From contig JAWXCF010000062.1 of assembly GCA_034440515.1 (NCBI GenBank), positions 1 to 48,000 on the forward strand: 48,000 nucleotides of DNA. Reading direction: 5' to 3'. A program made the translations under genes and the position numbers. This document shows positions 34,557 to 44,110 of this stretch, in pieces; within the stretch, counting starts at the first letter, position 1; every line of letters begins with the position of its first letter. This DNA comes from JAWXCF01 sp034440515. GTDB taxonomy: Bacteria; Bacteroidota; Bacteroidia; CAILMK01. The notes beneath the pieces are model-generated. The model was given only the letters and a program-made list of their open reading frames with translations, was not told the origin of the DNA and did no database searches.

Positions 34557-35549
34557 CTAAATCAAATCATTTTCCCAAAGATGTTTCAATATTTGTACAG
34601 CATTGGTAGCTGCTCCTTTCCTTAAATTATCGGCAACTATCCACATATTTAGGGCATTTACCTGCGATAAATCTCTACGAATGCGACCAACGTATACCAA
34701 GTCAGTATTGTGTGCCGTAATGGGCATAGGGTAAATGTTATGGTCTGGGTCGTCTTGCAGTACAAGTCCTGGTGTCGCAGCTAATAAATTTCTTATTTCT
34801 TCTATCTCAAAGTCTCTACTTAACTCAACGTTTACAGATTCGGAGTGTCCACCCACTACAGGTACACGTACAGCCGTACAGGTTATTCTTAGACCTGGTT
34901 CATCTAGTATTTTTCTAGACTCTTGTATTACTTTTAGTTCTTCCTTAGTGTAGTCATCATCTGCAAATACATCACAATGGGGAATGCAGTTTCTGTCTAT
35001 AGTATAGGGATATACCTTATCAATAGCATCATCTCCACGACGCTCGGCTGCCATTTGATGTATGGCTTTGACGCCTGTACCCGTTATACTTTGGTAGGTA
35101 CTCACTACCACACGTTCTAGGCCAAACTCTTGCTTCAAGGCATTTAATACTACCACCAGTTGAATGGTAGAGCAATTGGGATTTGCTATTATTTTATCAT
35201 TATCAGTTAGGGTATTTGCATTTACCTCTGGTACTATTAGGGGAATGCCCTCTATCATTCGCCAAGTAGAGCTATTGTCTATTACAGTAATGCCAGCCTC
35301 TGCATATTTGGCTGCCCATTCCTTACTTACTTCGCCACCTGCACTAAGCAGGGCAACTTGGGGTTTAGCTTCAAGTACTTGTTGTAGTGATAGAACTGTA
35401 TAATCGGATCCAGAATAGCTAATGCTGCTGCCCACACTTCGCTCACTTGCCGCTAGCAATATCTCTGTGATAGGCAATTTACTTTCTGACAATACTTCCA
35501 GCATTTTCTGGCCAACTAAGCCAGTTGCACCTACTACAGCAATCCTCAT
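34557..35549 (-). CDS. asd: Aspartate-semialdehyde dehydrogenase
   Basis: Makes aspartate semialdehyde from aspartyl phosphate with NADPH, the branch point to lysine, diaminopimelate, threonine and methionine. It has 330 residues. The NADP-binding motif is VVGATGLVGQKML (5-17), the nucleophile is C126 (NPNCSTIQ), and the histidine region reads RVPVVGGHSESV. It follows the cyclophilin gene on the chromosome by 6 bases and is the last gene of the secDF-PPIase-asd run. Confidence 0.97.
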   Translation of the reverse strand: MRIAVVGATGLVGQKMLEVLSESKLPITEILLAASERSVGSSISYSGSDYTVLSLQQVLEAKPQVALLSAGGEVSKEWAAKYAEAGITVIDNSSTWRMIEGIPLIVPEVNANTLTDNDKIIANPNCSTIQLVVVLNALKQEFGLERVVVSTYQSITGTGVKAIHQMAAERRGDDAIDKVYPYTIDRNCIPHCDVFADDDYTKEELKVIQESRKILDEPGLRITCTAVRVPVVGGHSESVNVELSRDFEIEEIRNLLAATPGLVLQDDPDHNIYPMPITAHNTDLVYVGRIRRDLSQVNALNMWIVADNLRKGAATNAVQILKHLWENDLI

Positions 35550-35555
35550 ATTAGA

Positions 35556-36341
35556 CTACTTTTTTAATTGCTGATAGGCTTGTAATTCTGCAGCTGGCAA
35601 TTCATATTTAAATTTCTTGCGCAATTTCTTAGCAGAATACTTCTCTATTTTCACGGTCATAGTTACATTGCTGTAGGGTCTGTCATTTGGACCCTTAGGC
35701 TGTGACACTATTTTATCTACTATTTCTATACCCTGTATGGTTTGTCCATACACAGTATATTCATTGTCTAGAAACGGTATGCCACCCACAGTACTATATT
35801 CTGCTACAGCTTCTGGTGTCATTTTTATGTTTTTACGTTCTTGTAAATTTTTCAGTTCGTTCAGGTCATAAACCTTACCTATGGCTATGTAAAACTGAGA
35901 ACCGCTGCTTCTACGCTCGGGGTTACCCGTTCTAGCAGAAGCTAATGCTCCACGCTTGTGGTGTAGGTCTTCGCGTAACTCTGCCGGAATCGTATAGGAA
36001 TCGTAGCCTTCTTCATTTGCCTTTTGTTGGTAGGGTAAGCCAGTATATACAGGTCCACCACTGCCATCATTCAGGCTGTCTTTATCTTTAGAGTTTGGGT
36101 CACCACCTTGAATCATAAACTGAGCTATAACTCTATGAAAGGTAGTTCCATTGTAAATACCATCATTTGCCACCCTAATAAAATTAGCCTTGTGAATGGG
36201 CGTACGCTGGTACAGATATATGTATATGTCACCAAATTGCGTGCTAATTTTTGCTACCTCATATTTTGGTTTCGCAATTGATAATCCAGTGCTAAAAAAC
36301 AATATGAACAATACGGCGAATATTCTCTTCAAATGTATCAT
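35556..36341 (-). CDS. Exported cyclophilin-type peptidyl-prolyl isomerase
   Basis: A 261-residue protein with a signal peptide (about 1-23, GLSIA). The cyclophilin fold is marked by FHRVIAQFMIQGGDPN, with the active-site Arg/Phe/Gln, and by SGSQFYIAIG. An insertion relative to small bacterial cyclophilins lies around residues 155-175 (ELKNLQERKNIKM), and a Lys-rich tail follows. It is probably a periplasmic folding catalyst. Its position between secDF and asd (gaps of 10 and 6 bases) suits co-expression with protein export. Confidence 0.94.
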   Translation of the reverse strand: MIHLKRIFAVLFILFFSTGLSIAKPKYEVAKISTQFGDIYIYLYQRTPIHKANFIRVANDGIYNGTTFHRVIAQFMIQGGDPNSKDKDSLNDGSGGPVYTGLPYQQKANEEGYDSYTIPAELREDLHHKRGALASARTGNPERRSSGSQFYIAIGKVYDLNELKNLQERKNIKMTPEAVAEYSTVGGIPFLDNEYTVYGQTIQGIEIVDKIVSQPKGPNDRPYSNVTMTVKIEKYSAKKLRKKFKYELPAAELQAYQQLKK

Positions 36342-36351
36342 AATGAATTAG

Positions 36352-39339
36352 TTAGGCTGCAAATGTACTGGCTTGTAACTCTTTTTTAGAATGTAAGTCA
36401 ACTGCGATAGGCGTCGCAACAAAGATGGAGCTATATGTACCTAATACGATACCCAGTAACATTGAGAAGCTAAAGCCCTTAATGATTGGTCCGCCAAATA
36501 TGAATAGAATGGCAACAACTATGATAACAGTACCACTAGTCACAACCGTTCTATTTAGCGTGTGGTTTATAGCATCATTAACTGTTGGTATCAATGGCTG
36601 TTTTTTGTTATTAGTTAAGTATTCTCTAATCCTGTCAAATACAACCACTGTATCATTCACAGAGTAACCTATTACAGTTAATATACCTGCCACAATGCTT
36701 TGATCTACGTCCATAAACGGAAGTACGTCTTTTAACAAACTAAATACACCCAATACCACGATGGCATCGTGGGCAATAGCAACAGTTGCACCTACGGCAA
36801 ATTGCCATCTGCGGAATCTGATAATGATGTATCCAAAGACTATTAATAAACCAAATAAGATACTTCTAAATGAAGAGCTTTTAATGTCTGATGCTATAGT
36901 ACTGGTTACCTTAATGTTATTAAGAATTGTAGCCTTATAACCAGCTTCTGTAATTCCAGACATTAGTGCCTGTTGGACTTTAACATCAGTGTTATCGTTG
37001 TTTTGGTCAACCAGATAATCTGTGGTGATGTTTAATTTATTATTATCACCAAAGGTTTTAATCTCTGGATTGCTATTAAATTTTTTAGTTAATATTGATC
37101 TGATTTTTTCAATATCAGGTTCTTTGTCTAACTGAAGGGTATAGCTATATCCACCCTCAAACTCAACTGCATAGTTTAAACCTCTAGTAGCTAGGGATGC
37201 TATTGCAATAACCAAGGTAACAACTGAGAAAATATACCCAATTTTACGCTTACCTACGAAGTCAAAATTTATGTTTTGAAACAGATTATTGGTAAATTTA
37301 TTCCCAAAATTGATTCTGATATCCTTAGCTAATAACCATTCGAATATTAAACGTGATAATAAAATCTGACAAAACAATGAAGTTAAGATACCGATTACCA
37401 AGATGATGGCAAAACCATAAATAGGACCTGAACCAAATGCCATTAATATAATACCGATTAAAAGCGTGGTTAAGTTACCATCTATAATGGAGCTTAATGC
37501 GTATTTAAATCCGTCTGATATTGCTAACCGCATTCCTTTGGCGTGCCCTAATTCCTCTCGTATTCGCTCATAGATAAGTACGTTCGCATCTACGGCCATT
37601 GCCATAGTCAATACAATACCCGCCATACCTGGTAGTGTCAAGGCTGCTTGTAATGATGTCAATACCCCGATGATGAAAAATAAGTTAATCAACATCGCAA
37701 TGTTTGCAACATAACCACTACGGTTATAGTAGGCTATCATAAATAATACGATAACAACCAAGCCAATTAATAATGACGCCAAACCTTTAGATATTGCTTC
37801 TTTACCTAGTGATGGTCCTACCATTTCTTGGTCAACAATATCGAGTTCTACGGGTAGTTTACCTGCTTTTAATACGTTGGCTAAATCTTTCGCATCTTCA
37901 CTGCTAAAGTCACCCGTAATTTGAGAATTACCATTTGGAATTTCATTATTTACGCGTGGTGCACTATATACTTGATTATCTAGTACAATGGCAATGTGAC
38001 CTTTAGGGTTCTGACTTGCAGCCTGCTTGGTTACACTTGCCCACTCACTAGCACCTGCTTGATTCATCTGCATACTTACTACAAATGAATTGGTCTGCTG
38101 GTCAATATCTTGACGTGCATCTATTACTTTATCACCAGCTAGGGCAGGGTCTGGACCACGTAATGCATATAATTCAATTACGTCTGTACCCGTTAGCGTT
38201 TTAGCACCCCAAGAGAATTTAAACTCCTCAGGGAATATGCTTTTCACCTCTGGTAGAGCCAACATTGCGTTTACCTTACTGGTATCTATTTTACGTACAC
38301 GTCCTAAGATTGGACCATTGCTACGTTGTAAATCTTCTGATATGTTTAACAGTGATAGCAATGGGTAATCATCGGCAGTTTTGGTACTTAATATTTTACC
38401 TTTAGCAGCTGACAAGGTTTTAGCCTTAATGGTGTCTTTACCTGCTGATGCAATTAATTTATCTAAACTGTCTAATTTAACTTGTTCAGTTGAGTCTTTT
38501 TTAGCCTTAGCAATTGCAACTGGATCATTTGCTTTCACCTTACTGCTCAATCTATTTGCCAATACTGCTTTATCTGCATCTTGTAAATATTGGGCTACCT
38601 CATATATGGTAAAGGTTCTAAAGAATTCTAGTTTAGCCGATTTTTTTAATAAATTTTTGATACGCTCTTGATCATCAGCACCTGGCAACTCTACTATTAT
38701 TCTACCAGAATTATTATCTACTTGAATGTTAGGTTGGGTTACTCCAAATTGGTCAATACGAGTACGTAATATTTTAAATGTTCTGTCTAATGCAGAGCCA
38801 GCTTCTTCCTTTAGATAGCTAACTACATCAGAATTTTTGCTATTTCTTCTAATTTTAGCAGAATTAGCGCCAGTTGCAAAATATGGGGCTAACTGTACCC
38901 CTGGTTTTAGATTTTCAAATCGATCTGTAAATACATCTATATAGTTTCTTTGACTGGTAATAACCTCTTTCTTAGCATCTGCTAGGGCTTGGTTAAATAT
39001 TGGGTCAGCGTTGTTATTACTTAATTCTTTTAGTAATTTATCTTGGGCAACCTCTAACGTTACGTGAATACCCCCCCTTAGGTCAAGACCTAAATTTAAC
39101 TCACGCTCCTTTACGTCTGCATAGGTGTATTTGTGTAGGGTTACATCGCCAAAGCCTAAATTATAAACAACTTCTGTTTTTACAGAGTCTAAATAGTTAG
39201 CTCGACGATCCTCATTTCCATTTGCATAATTGTCCGCATCGCGCTCTATTAAGTTCGCTACTAAAGTGAACGACAATTGGAAAAGGCACACTACTGCTAA
39301 AGCAATAGCGAAAAATCTAATAGCACCTTTACTTTTCAT
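36352..39339 (-). CDS. secDF: Fused protein-export membrane protein SecDF
   Basis: A 995-residue fusion of SecD and SecF, the proton-driven RND-type helper of SecYEG. The SecD half starts with a TM helix and the motif ELNLGLDLRGGIHV, has a large periplasmic domain, and carries MAVDANVLIYERIREEL. The SecF half starts at about residue 690, with IGYSVNDTVVVFDRIREYL in its TM4 region. Fusion into one chain is usual in Bacteroidota. The periplasmic part contains a Lys/Ala-rich insertion (about 260-330) that looks lineage-specific. It is first in the operon secDF-PPIase-asd, preceded by a leader with an inverted repeat. Confidence 0.98.
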   Translation of the reverse strand: MKSKGAIRFFAIALAVVCLFQLSFTLVANLIERDADNYANGNEDRRANYLDSVKTEVVYNLGFGDVTLHKYTYADVKERELNLGLDLRGGIHVTLEVAQDKLLKELSNNNADPIFNQALADAKKEVITSQRNYIDVFTDRFENLKPGVQLAPYFATGANSAKIRRNSKNSDVVSYLKEEAGSALDRTFKILRTRIDQFGVTQPNIQVDNNSGRIIVELPGADDQERIKNLLKKSAKLEFFRTFTIYEVAQYLQDADKAVLANRLSSKVKANDPVAIAKAKKDSTEQVKLDSLDKLIASAGKDTIKAKTLSAAKGKILSTKTADDYPLLSLLNISEDLQRSNGPILGRVRKIDTSKVNAMLALPEVKSIFPEEFKFSWGAKTLTGTDVIELYALRGPDPALAGDKVIDARQDIDQQTNSFVVSMQMNQAGASEWASVTKQAASQNPKGHIAIVLDNQVYSAPRVNNEIPNGNSQITGDFSSEDAKDLANVLKAGKLPVELDIVDQEMVGPSLGKEAISKGLASLLIGLVVIVLFMIAYYNRSGYVANIAMLINLFFIIGVLTSLQAALTLPGMAGIVLTMAMAVDANVLIYERIREELGHAKGMRLAISDGFKYALSSIIDGNLTTLLIGIILMAFGSGPIYGFAIILVIGILTSLFCQILLSRLIFEWLLAKDIRINFGNKFTNNLFQNINFDFVGKRKIGYIFSVVTLVIAIASLATRGLNYAVEFEGGYSYTLQLDKEPDIEKIRSILTKKFNSNPEIKTFGDNNKLNITTDYLVDQNNDNTDVKVQQALMSGITEAGYKATILNNIKVTSTIASDIKSSSFRSILFGLLIVFGYIIIRFRRWQFAVGATVAIAHDAIVVLGVFSLLKDVLPFMDVDQSIVAGILTVIGYSVNDTVVVFDRIREYLTNNKKQPLIPTVNDAINHTLNRTVVTSGTVIIVVAILFIFGGPIIKGFSFSMLLGIVLGTYSSIFVATPIAVDLHSKKELQASTFAA

Positions 39340-39355
39340 ATCTTATTGTGGAACT

Positions 39356-39390
39356 GTGATGCTTCTGCTCTAGGAATTAACCGGCATCAC
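39356..39390 (-). promoter_or_regulatory. Inverted repeat in the secDF leader
   Basis: GTGATGC and GCATCAC form a perfect 7-bp repeat around 21 bases, ending 16 bases before the secDF ATG. It could be a leader stem-loop affecting translation. The 355-base gap 39340-39694 otherwise holds only the lipoprotein-like fragment listed separately. Confidence 0.3.
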
Positions 39391-39628
39391 CCAACACGTT
39401 TTAAAGTTTATTAACAGTTTATATCTAAAAAATAGAGTGCAAATATAACACTATCGCCCGCATTTACTAATTACAATTTTGCTTTTATTATGAAACTTGA
39501 TTTAGTAGATTAATTGTAGAAAAATAATAAATGCTAGACTTGCATTATGTCAAAAACTTTACCTTAATTTAGTATGAGATACTCTAATAAAAGAGAAATT
39601 AATAAAAAATTAAGCACCATTAAATAAA

Positions 39629-39739
39629 ATTGTTGTTAAAAAATACATAATTGTACTTATGGTTATGGCAATGTTCTCTTGTAAAAAGGAAAACTTACCC
39701 TTGCAATTTAGCAGCTATGTGATCTATCACAACTTCTAA
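39629..39739 (+). pseudogene. Possible truncated lipoprotein 5' fragment
   Basis: In frame from 39629, with an ATG at 39659 and a TAA at 39737-39739, the peptide reads KKYIIVLMVMAMFSCKKEN then runs into the udk 3' end. It has the look of a lipoprotein signal peptide with a lipobox cysteine followed by KKE, like the intact lipoprotein at 44111-44833. The rest of such a gene is missing, so this would be a remnant cut off at udk. Short and AT-rich; tentative. Confidence 0.3.
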
Positions 39740-40312
39740 TGCCTTGTCAAACTCAAAATTGTTGGTGATGATTAAGTTAGCCTCGTCTCTATAGGGAAGC
39801 AAATATTTCTTATAGCTTGGGTACACGTGATTATTCCACTGGTACAGGATTATGTCTTCGTTTAGCCCGCGCTGTTGCGTGTCACGTTGAAGCCTGCGCC
39901 TTAGTTTAATGTCGTCTCTACTATCCATAAATATAGAAAGGTCTAGCATTCGCTTAATGCGGTCAAAGTAGAAAATAAACAAACCCTCAACCACCAATAT
40001 TTGTGCAGGATGCAAAAGATACGCATCGCCTAAGACCTCAGGTTGGTTAAACATATACTTTGTCTTAGTCAGGGTACTGTTGCTACTTAGTGCCTTTACA
40101 TCTGCTATGAACTCTTCATCATTTATACCTTGTGGCAGGTCAAAATTTATCACACCATTTTGATCTAATTCCTGTTCGACAGCAGGCCTGTAGTAATCGT
40201 CTTGACTGATGATGCAAACCTTATCTAGGTCAAATGTTTGCCTAATCGACTCTAAGAAGTAGGTTTTACCACTAGCACTACCCCCTGCTATGCCTATAAT
40301 GTATGGTTTCAT
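39695..40312 (-). CDS. udk: Uridine kinase
   Basis: Phosphorylates uridine and cytidine with ATP/GTP in pyrimidine salvage. The frame is open from 40441, inside asnS, but the ATG at 40312 begins the family N-terminus MKPYIIGIAGGSASGKT, giving 205 residues, which is the normal length. The P-loop is GGSASGKT (10-17); ISQDDYYRP and VVEGLFIFYFDRI follow, and RRLQRDTQQRG matches the lid region. It starts four bases after the asnS stop and is therefore coupled to it. Confidence 0.94.
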   Translation of the reverse strand: MKPYIIGIAGGSASGKTYFLESIRQTFDLDKVCIISQDDYYRPAVEQELDQNGVINFDLPQGINDEEFIADVKALSSNSTLTKTKYMFNQPEVLGDAYLLHPAQILVVEGLFIFYFDRIKRMLDLSIFMDSRDDIKLRRRLQRDTQQRGLNEDIILYQWNNHVYPSYKKYLLPYRDEANLIITNNFEFDKALEVVIDHIAAKLQG

Positions 40313-40316
40313 TGGC

Positions 40317-41864
40317 TTATGGTAGTAGATTACCCATAAATCTTGGGAAAGGAATACTTTCACGCACGTGTGGCAATTTGCATATCCAACAGATAATCCG
40401 CTCAAGCCCAAGTCCAAAACCACTGTGAGGCACACTGCCATATCGTCTTAGATCTAGGTACCATTCAAATGCCTCCATCGGTAATTCGTGATGATTAATA
40501 GCATTTATTAGATTGTCTATATTGGTTTCACGTTCGCCGCCACCTACTATCTCCCCGTAACCCTCTGGCGCTAATACATCTACACCACGCACAAAACCCG
40601 GTGCATTTTCTGCCTCTTTCATATAAAATGCCTTAATTGGTTTTGGCCAGTTATATACCATTATAGGGGTGTCATATAGTCTGGTTAATACTGTTTCATC
40701 GCTGCCTCCGAAGTCGTTGCCGTCAACAAAATCCTTGGCACTTTGCAACCAAGTAGGAATGTTTCTAGCCTGCTCTTCTAATTCTTTAATTTGTAATTTT
40801 ATTTGGCGAATTTTTTCCTCATTGAAATTAATTTCACCTTTTTTCATTCCACCAGCATTCAGTTTTTCCTCTCTGGCTGTAATGTCAGCTTGCAGGCTGA
40901 TGATGTCGCTTTGTACTTTTTCTAGGTCAGCCTCTAGTGTTTTAATGCTATTTTGCCCATTTACATCTTCTAGTCCCTTTATCTGCCTTACTGCTTGAGA
41001 ATAGGGGATTCTGGTGAATGGTCTTGTTACAGTCTGCAATTTGGCGACATCACGTTCTAGTATTTCTAGCTCTGGCTGGCAAGTATCCAATACAGCTTGT
41101 ACCACGTAGCGTAGAAATTCCTCTATTACATCCATTGTCATATCCAGATTATAATAGGCCATTTCCGGCTCTATCATCCAAAATTCACTTAGGTGCCTTC
41201 TAGTTTTAGACTTTTCAGCCCTGAATGTTGGACCAAACGTATAAATTTTACCCATTGCCATTGCCATTGCCTCGCCATATAATTGTCCACTTTGACTAAG
41301 GTACGCTGGCTCTTCAAAGAAATCAGTTTCAAATAGGGTGCTGGTACCCTCTACTGCATTTCCTGTAAATATTGGGGCATCCATTTGCACGAATCCACGG
41401 TCTTGAAAGAAATTGTGAATGGAGAATATCACCTTATTTCTAATGCGCATTATGGCCCATTGCTTTTTACTTCTCAGCCACAGGTGCCTGCGGTCTAGTA
41501 GGAAATCAACTCCGTGATCTTTTGGTGTAATGGGATAGTTTTCAGCAGACTGGTGTATAGTTACTTCAGTAGCTTGTATTTCCTGTCCACCTATTTGCCT
41601 ATCATCTTTTTGCAATATCCCAGTGATGGTTAGGGAACTTTCTAGGCCCAACCGCTTAACTATATCAAATAGTTCTAACCCTATTACAGACTCTGCTACC
41701 ACACATTGTACAAAGCCACTTCCATCTCTTAAATTTATGAAGACTAGGCCCTTGCTGTCCCTTTTATTTTGCAACCAACCATTTAGTTTTACAGGGGTTT
41801 CGGCTGGTAATTGGGGCAGCTGCGCTATGGTGTTGCTGGCAGTGTGCAAATCTTTATGTTCCAT
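40317..41864 (-). CDS. asnS: Asparaginyl-tRNA synthetase
   Basis: Class IIb synthetase with 515 residues. The N-terminal OB-fold anticodon domain (KLNGWLQNKRDSKGLVFINL) is followed by the catalytic core with motif 2 (FRAEKSKTRRHLSEFWMIEPE) and motif 3 (GFGLGLERIICWI). An insertion of about 75 residues between motifs 2 and 3 (roughly 290-365) is Lys/Glu-rich and predicted coiled coil (EADLEKVQSDIISLQADI). Such long AsnRS forms are known from Bacteroidota. First gene of an asnS-udk pair. A direct AsnRS does not rule out the GatCAB route, but no such genes are here. Confidence 0.98.
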   Translation of the reverse strand: MEHKDLHTASNTIAQLPQLPAETPVKLNGWLQNKRDSKGLVFINLRDGSGFVQCVVAESVIGLELFDIVKRLGLESSLTITGILQKDDRQIGGQEIQATEVTIHQSAENYPITPKDHGVDFLLDRRHLWLRSKKQWAIMRIRNKVIFSIHNFFQDRGFVQMDAPIFTGNAVEGTSTLFETDFFEEPAYLSQSGQLYGEAMAMAMGKIYTFGPTFRAEKSKTRRHLSEFWMIEPEMAYYNLDMTMDVIEEFLRYVVQAVLDTCQPELEILERDVAKLQTVTRPFTRIPYSQAVRQIKGLEDVNGQNSIKTLEADLEKVQSDIISLQADITAREEKLNAGGMKKGEINFNEEKIRQIKLQIKELEEQARNIPTWLQSAKDFVDGNDFGGSDETVLTRLYDTPIMVYNWPKPIKAFYMKEAENAPGFVRGVDVLAPEGYGEIVGGGERETNIDNLINAINHHELPMEAFEWYLDLRRYGSVPHSGFGLGLERIICWICKLPHVRESIPFPRFMGNLLP

Positions 41865-41928
41865 ACTTTTCTATCTCAGTTTTAGTATCTAGACCAATGC
41901 AATAATTAATATAGCAAATCTGACTGGG

Positions 41929-41936
41929 CAAAAGTA
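41929..41936 (-). promoter_or_regulatory. -7 element upstream of asnS
   Basis: On the minus strand TACTTTTG fits TAnnTTTG, 65 bases before the asnS ATG. There is no -33 TTG at normal spacing. The octamer occurs often by chance in DNA of this composition. Confidence 0.33.
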
Positions 41937-42108
41937 GATGAAACAAAGTCAAGCCGTGTAATTCGCAACTTCATTTTACATAATAGTACGCTATTTATTT
42001 GGGGCAATGTGAAGCGTATTTTTCCTTCAATTTGTCGTTTTGGTACACTATTAGAACATTAATATCAATTCTACGTGTTAATTAAAATATAACTTAGCCG
42101 AGGCAACA

Positions 42109-42116
42109 TATTTTTG
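42109..42116 (+). promoter_or_regulatory. -7 element upstream of rpoN
   Basis: TATTTTTG fits TAnnTTTG, about 38 bases before the rpoN ATG. The -33 region shows no clear TTG. Confidence 0.33.
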
Positions 42117-42153
42117 CCAATAGCTACGCCAGATTTAACTACATATTCTCATT

Positions 42154-43683
42154 ATGCTGAAACAAGGTTTATATCAAAAGCAACTACAGAAATTATCGCC
42201 CCAGCAGATTCAGTTTATTCAATTATTGCAATTGAATTCTATTGACTTTGAGAAAAGGTTAGATGAAGAAATGACTGAAAACCCAGCCCTAGAAATTCAG
42301 TCAGAAGATGCTGATGATGCATTTGCTAATAATGAACAAGATGTAATAGATGATACCCCAGCACCAATACTAGATAAGGATGCAGATGAATATAGTATGA
42401 ACGATAATTCTGATGGGGACAACGTAGAAACTCCAGAATATGAGGACTATGAATTAGATATGTCTGACTATATGGACGACGTGTCTGAGGCTGATGAATA
42501 TAGTGGGTACGAAAACCCTAGCGATCCAAATGAGGAGCAAAAAGAACTTCCATTTGCACAATCAATTAGCCTAACCGAAACACTAGAGGAGCAATTGGCA
42601 CCCCTAATGATGACCGATAAGGAAAGGGAAATAGCGAGGCACTTAATCGGAATGCTAGAGGAAGATGGCTACCTGAGGCGCCCCCTAAAAAACATAGCCT
42701 ATGATATGGCTTTCTTAAGTGAAATGCACGTGACAGAGGTAGAACTAGAACACGTATTGAGCATAATACAAACTCTAGACCCAGCAGGTATCGGGGCAAG
42801 AAGCCTAGAGGAATGCCTTTTAATACAGTTAAAAAGAATGAGCCCACAAACCGATGACCTGAAAATGGCTAAAGTTCTGGTGGAAAAATATATGGACGAT
42901 TTGGCTAGAAAGCACTATGATAAGCTAACCAATAGTTTGAAAATAGATAGAGTAAGACTAAAAACCATAGTTGAAATAATTAGACACCTGAACCCTAAAC
43001 CTGGCGAAAATCAGATAAGTTACAAGACTCAATATATCATTCCAGACTTCATAGTGTCGGTAGATGATAACGATATGTTTCAAATATCGCTGACCAGTAG
43101 AAATACCCCAATGTTGAAAATAAGTCAAGACTATCAAGACAGCATAAAAGGCTACCAAGCTGGTGAGAAAAAAGACAAATCGCAGAAAAATAAAATACAG
43201 TTTATTAAGCAAAAACTTGATAATGCCAAGTGGTTTATAGAGGCTGTACGTCAGCGGCAAAATACCCTGCTAAACACTATGAATGCCATAGTCAGTTTGC
43301 AGAAAGATTTCTTTGTAGATGGAGATATAGAGAAACTAAATCCAATGATACTGAAAGATGTTGCCGACAGAATCAATATGGATATATCAACCATTAGCCG
43401 AGTTGCAAACGCCAAATATGTACAGACCAATCACGGAATATATAGCCTAAAGGAATTTTTCAGTGAAGGAATACAGACAGATTCAGGTGAAGAAGTAAGT
43501 AATCGTGAAGTAAAGAAAATATTGAAAGACTATATAGAAAACGAAAGCAAAGACGACCCATTGACTGACGAAAAACTTACTGATTTGCTGAATGAAAAGG
43601 GCTACAATATAGCACGCAGAACCGTAGCTAAATATAGAGAGCAAATGAACATACCAGTTGCTAGACTCAGAAAGGAATTATAG
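42154..43683 (+). CDS. rpoN: RNA polymerase sigma-54 factor
   Basis: The alternative sigma factor for -24/-12 promoters, dependent on AAA+ activators. It has 509 residues. The Gln/Leu-rich region I (1-48, LYQKQLQKLSPQQIQFIQLLQLN) contacts activators. The acidic region II (about 50-130) is long. The core-binding region follows, then the DNA-binding region with an HTH near ISTISRVANAKY and the RpoN box ARRTVAKYRE at about 487-496. No activator gene is adjacent. It is divergent from asnS and followed by a hairpin and tatA. Confidence 0.98.
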   Translation: MLKQGLYQKQLQKLSPQQIQFIQLLQLNSIDFEKRLDEEMTENPALEIQSEDADDAFANNEQDVIDDTPAPILDKDADEYSMNDNSDGDNVETPEYEDYELDMSDYMDDVSEADEYSGYENPSDPNEEQKELPFAQSISLTETLEEQLAPLMMTDKEREIARHLIGMLEEDGYLRRPLKNIAYDMAFLSEMHVTEVELEHVLSIIQTLDPAGIGARSLEECLLIQLKRMSPQTDDLKMAKVLVEKYMDDLARKHYDKLTNSLKIDRVRLKTIVEIIRHLNPKPGENQISYKTQYIIPDFIVSVDDNDMFQISLTSRNTPMLKISQDYQDSIKGYQAGEKKDKSQKNKIQFIKQKLDNAKWFIEAVRQRQNTLLNTMNAIVSLQKDFFVDGDIEKLNPMILKDVADRINMDISTISRVANAKYVQTNHGIYSLKEFFSEGIQTDSGEEVSNREVKKILKDYIENESKDDPLTDEKLTDLLNEKGYNIARRTVAKYREQMNIPVARLRKEL

Positions 43684-43710
43684 CTCCAGGCATTGTCCAA
43701 TAGTAATGAA

Positions 43711-43729
43711 GTTTGGCATCAAGCCAAAC
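43711..43729 (+). terminator. Stem-loop between rpoN and tatA
   Basis: The perfect repeat GTTTGGC-ATCAA-GCCAAAC lies 27 bases after the rpoN stop. There is no T run, so it may be an mRNA-end hairpin rather than a strong terminator. Confidence 0.45.
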
Positions 43730-43785
43730 GAACATAGTTTGCGTAGTTATGTTTATATTTACATCTTATTTAAGACAATTAAAAA

Positions 43786-43992
43786 ATGATATTAATCATA
43801 TTAGGAATGATTGGAATTACAGAAATTCTGATTATTGCCGGTATCCTTCTCCTTCTATTTGGTGGTCGTAAAATTCCGCAACTTATGCGTGGTATTGGTG
43901 AAGGTATAGGAGAGTTTAAAAAAGCTCGTAACACAGACGATATCACGACTGACGATAAAACAGGTAAAGAAAAAGACACGCCTAGAGTATAG
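43786..43992 (+). CDS. tatA: Twin-arginine translocase subunit TatA/TatE family
   Basis: A 68-residue protein with one N-terminal TM helix, the hinge LFGGRKIPQLMRGIG and an amphipathic helix GEGIGEFKKA, then a charged tail. This is the complete TatA/E pattern: the pore-forming subunit for folded proteins. A second start at 43807 (MIGITEIL) would better match the usual short N-terminus. tatC is not adjacent. It ends at a strong bidirectional terminator. Confidence 0.94.
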   Translation: MILIILGMIGITEILIIAGILLLLFGGRKIPQLMRGIGEGIGEFKKARNTDDITTDDKTGKEKDTPRV

Positions 43993-44057
43993 TTTATTTA
44001 AGCTATTATTTAATTAAAGTATAGGCAATACTCACGTGTAGCATACAAATACAAAAC

Positions 44058-44088
44058 CCCGATTAGCATAATGTTAATCGGGTTTTTT
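44058..44088. terminator. Bidirectional terminator between tatA and a convergent lipoprotein gene
   Basis: CCCGATTA / TAATCGGG with a 9-base loop, followed by six T on the plus strand and preceded by AAAAC, which gives a T-rich tail on the minus strand. Genes converge on it from both sides. Confidence 0.85.
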
Positions 44089-44110
44089 CAGATATATATT
44101 CGACTAACTA

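Noticed and set aside
40313..40441. Longer udk frame starting inside asnS
   Set aside because: The extra 43 residues do not match the family; the standard N-terminus with the P-loop starts at 40312.
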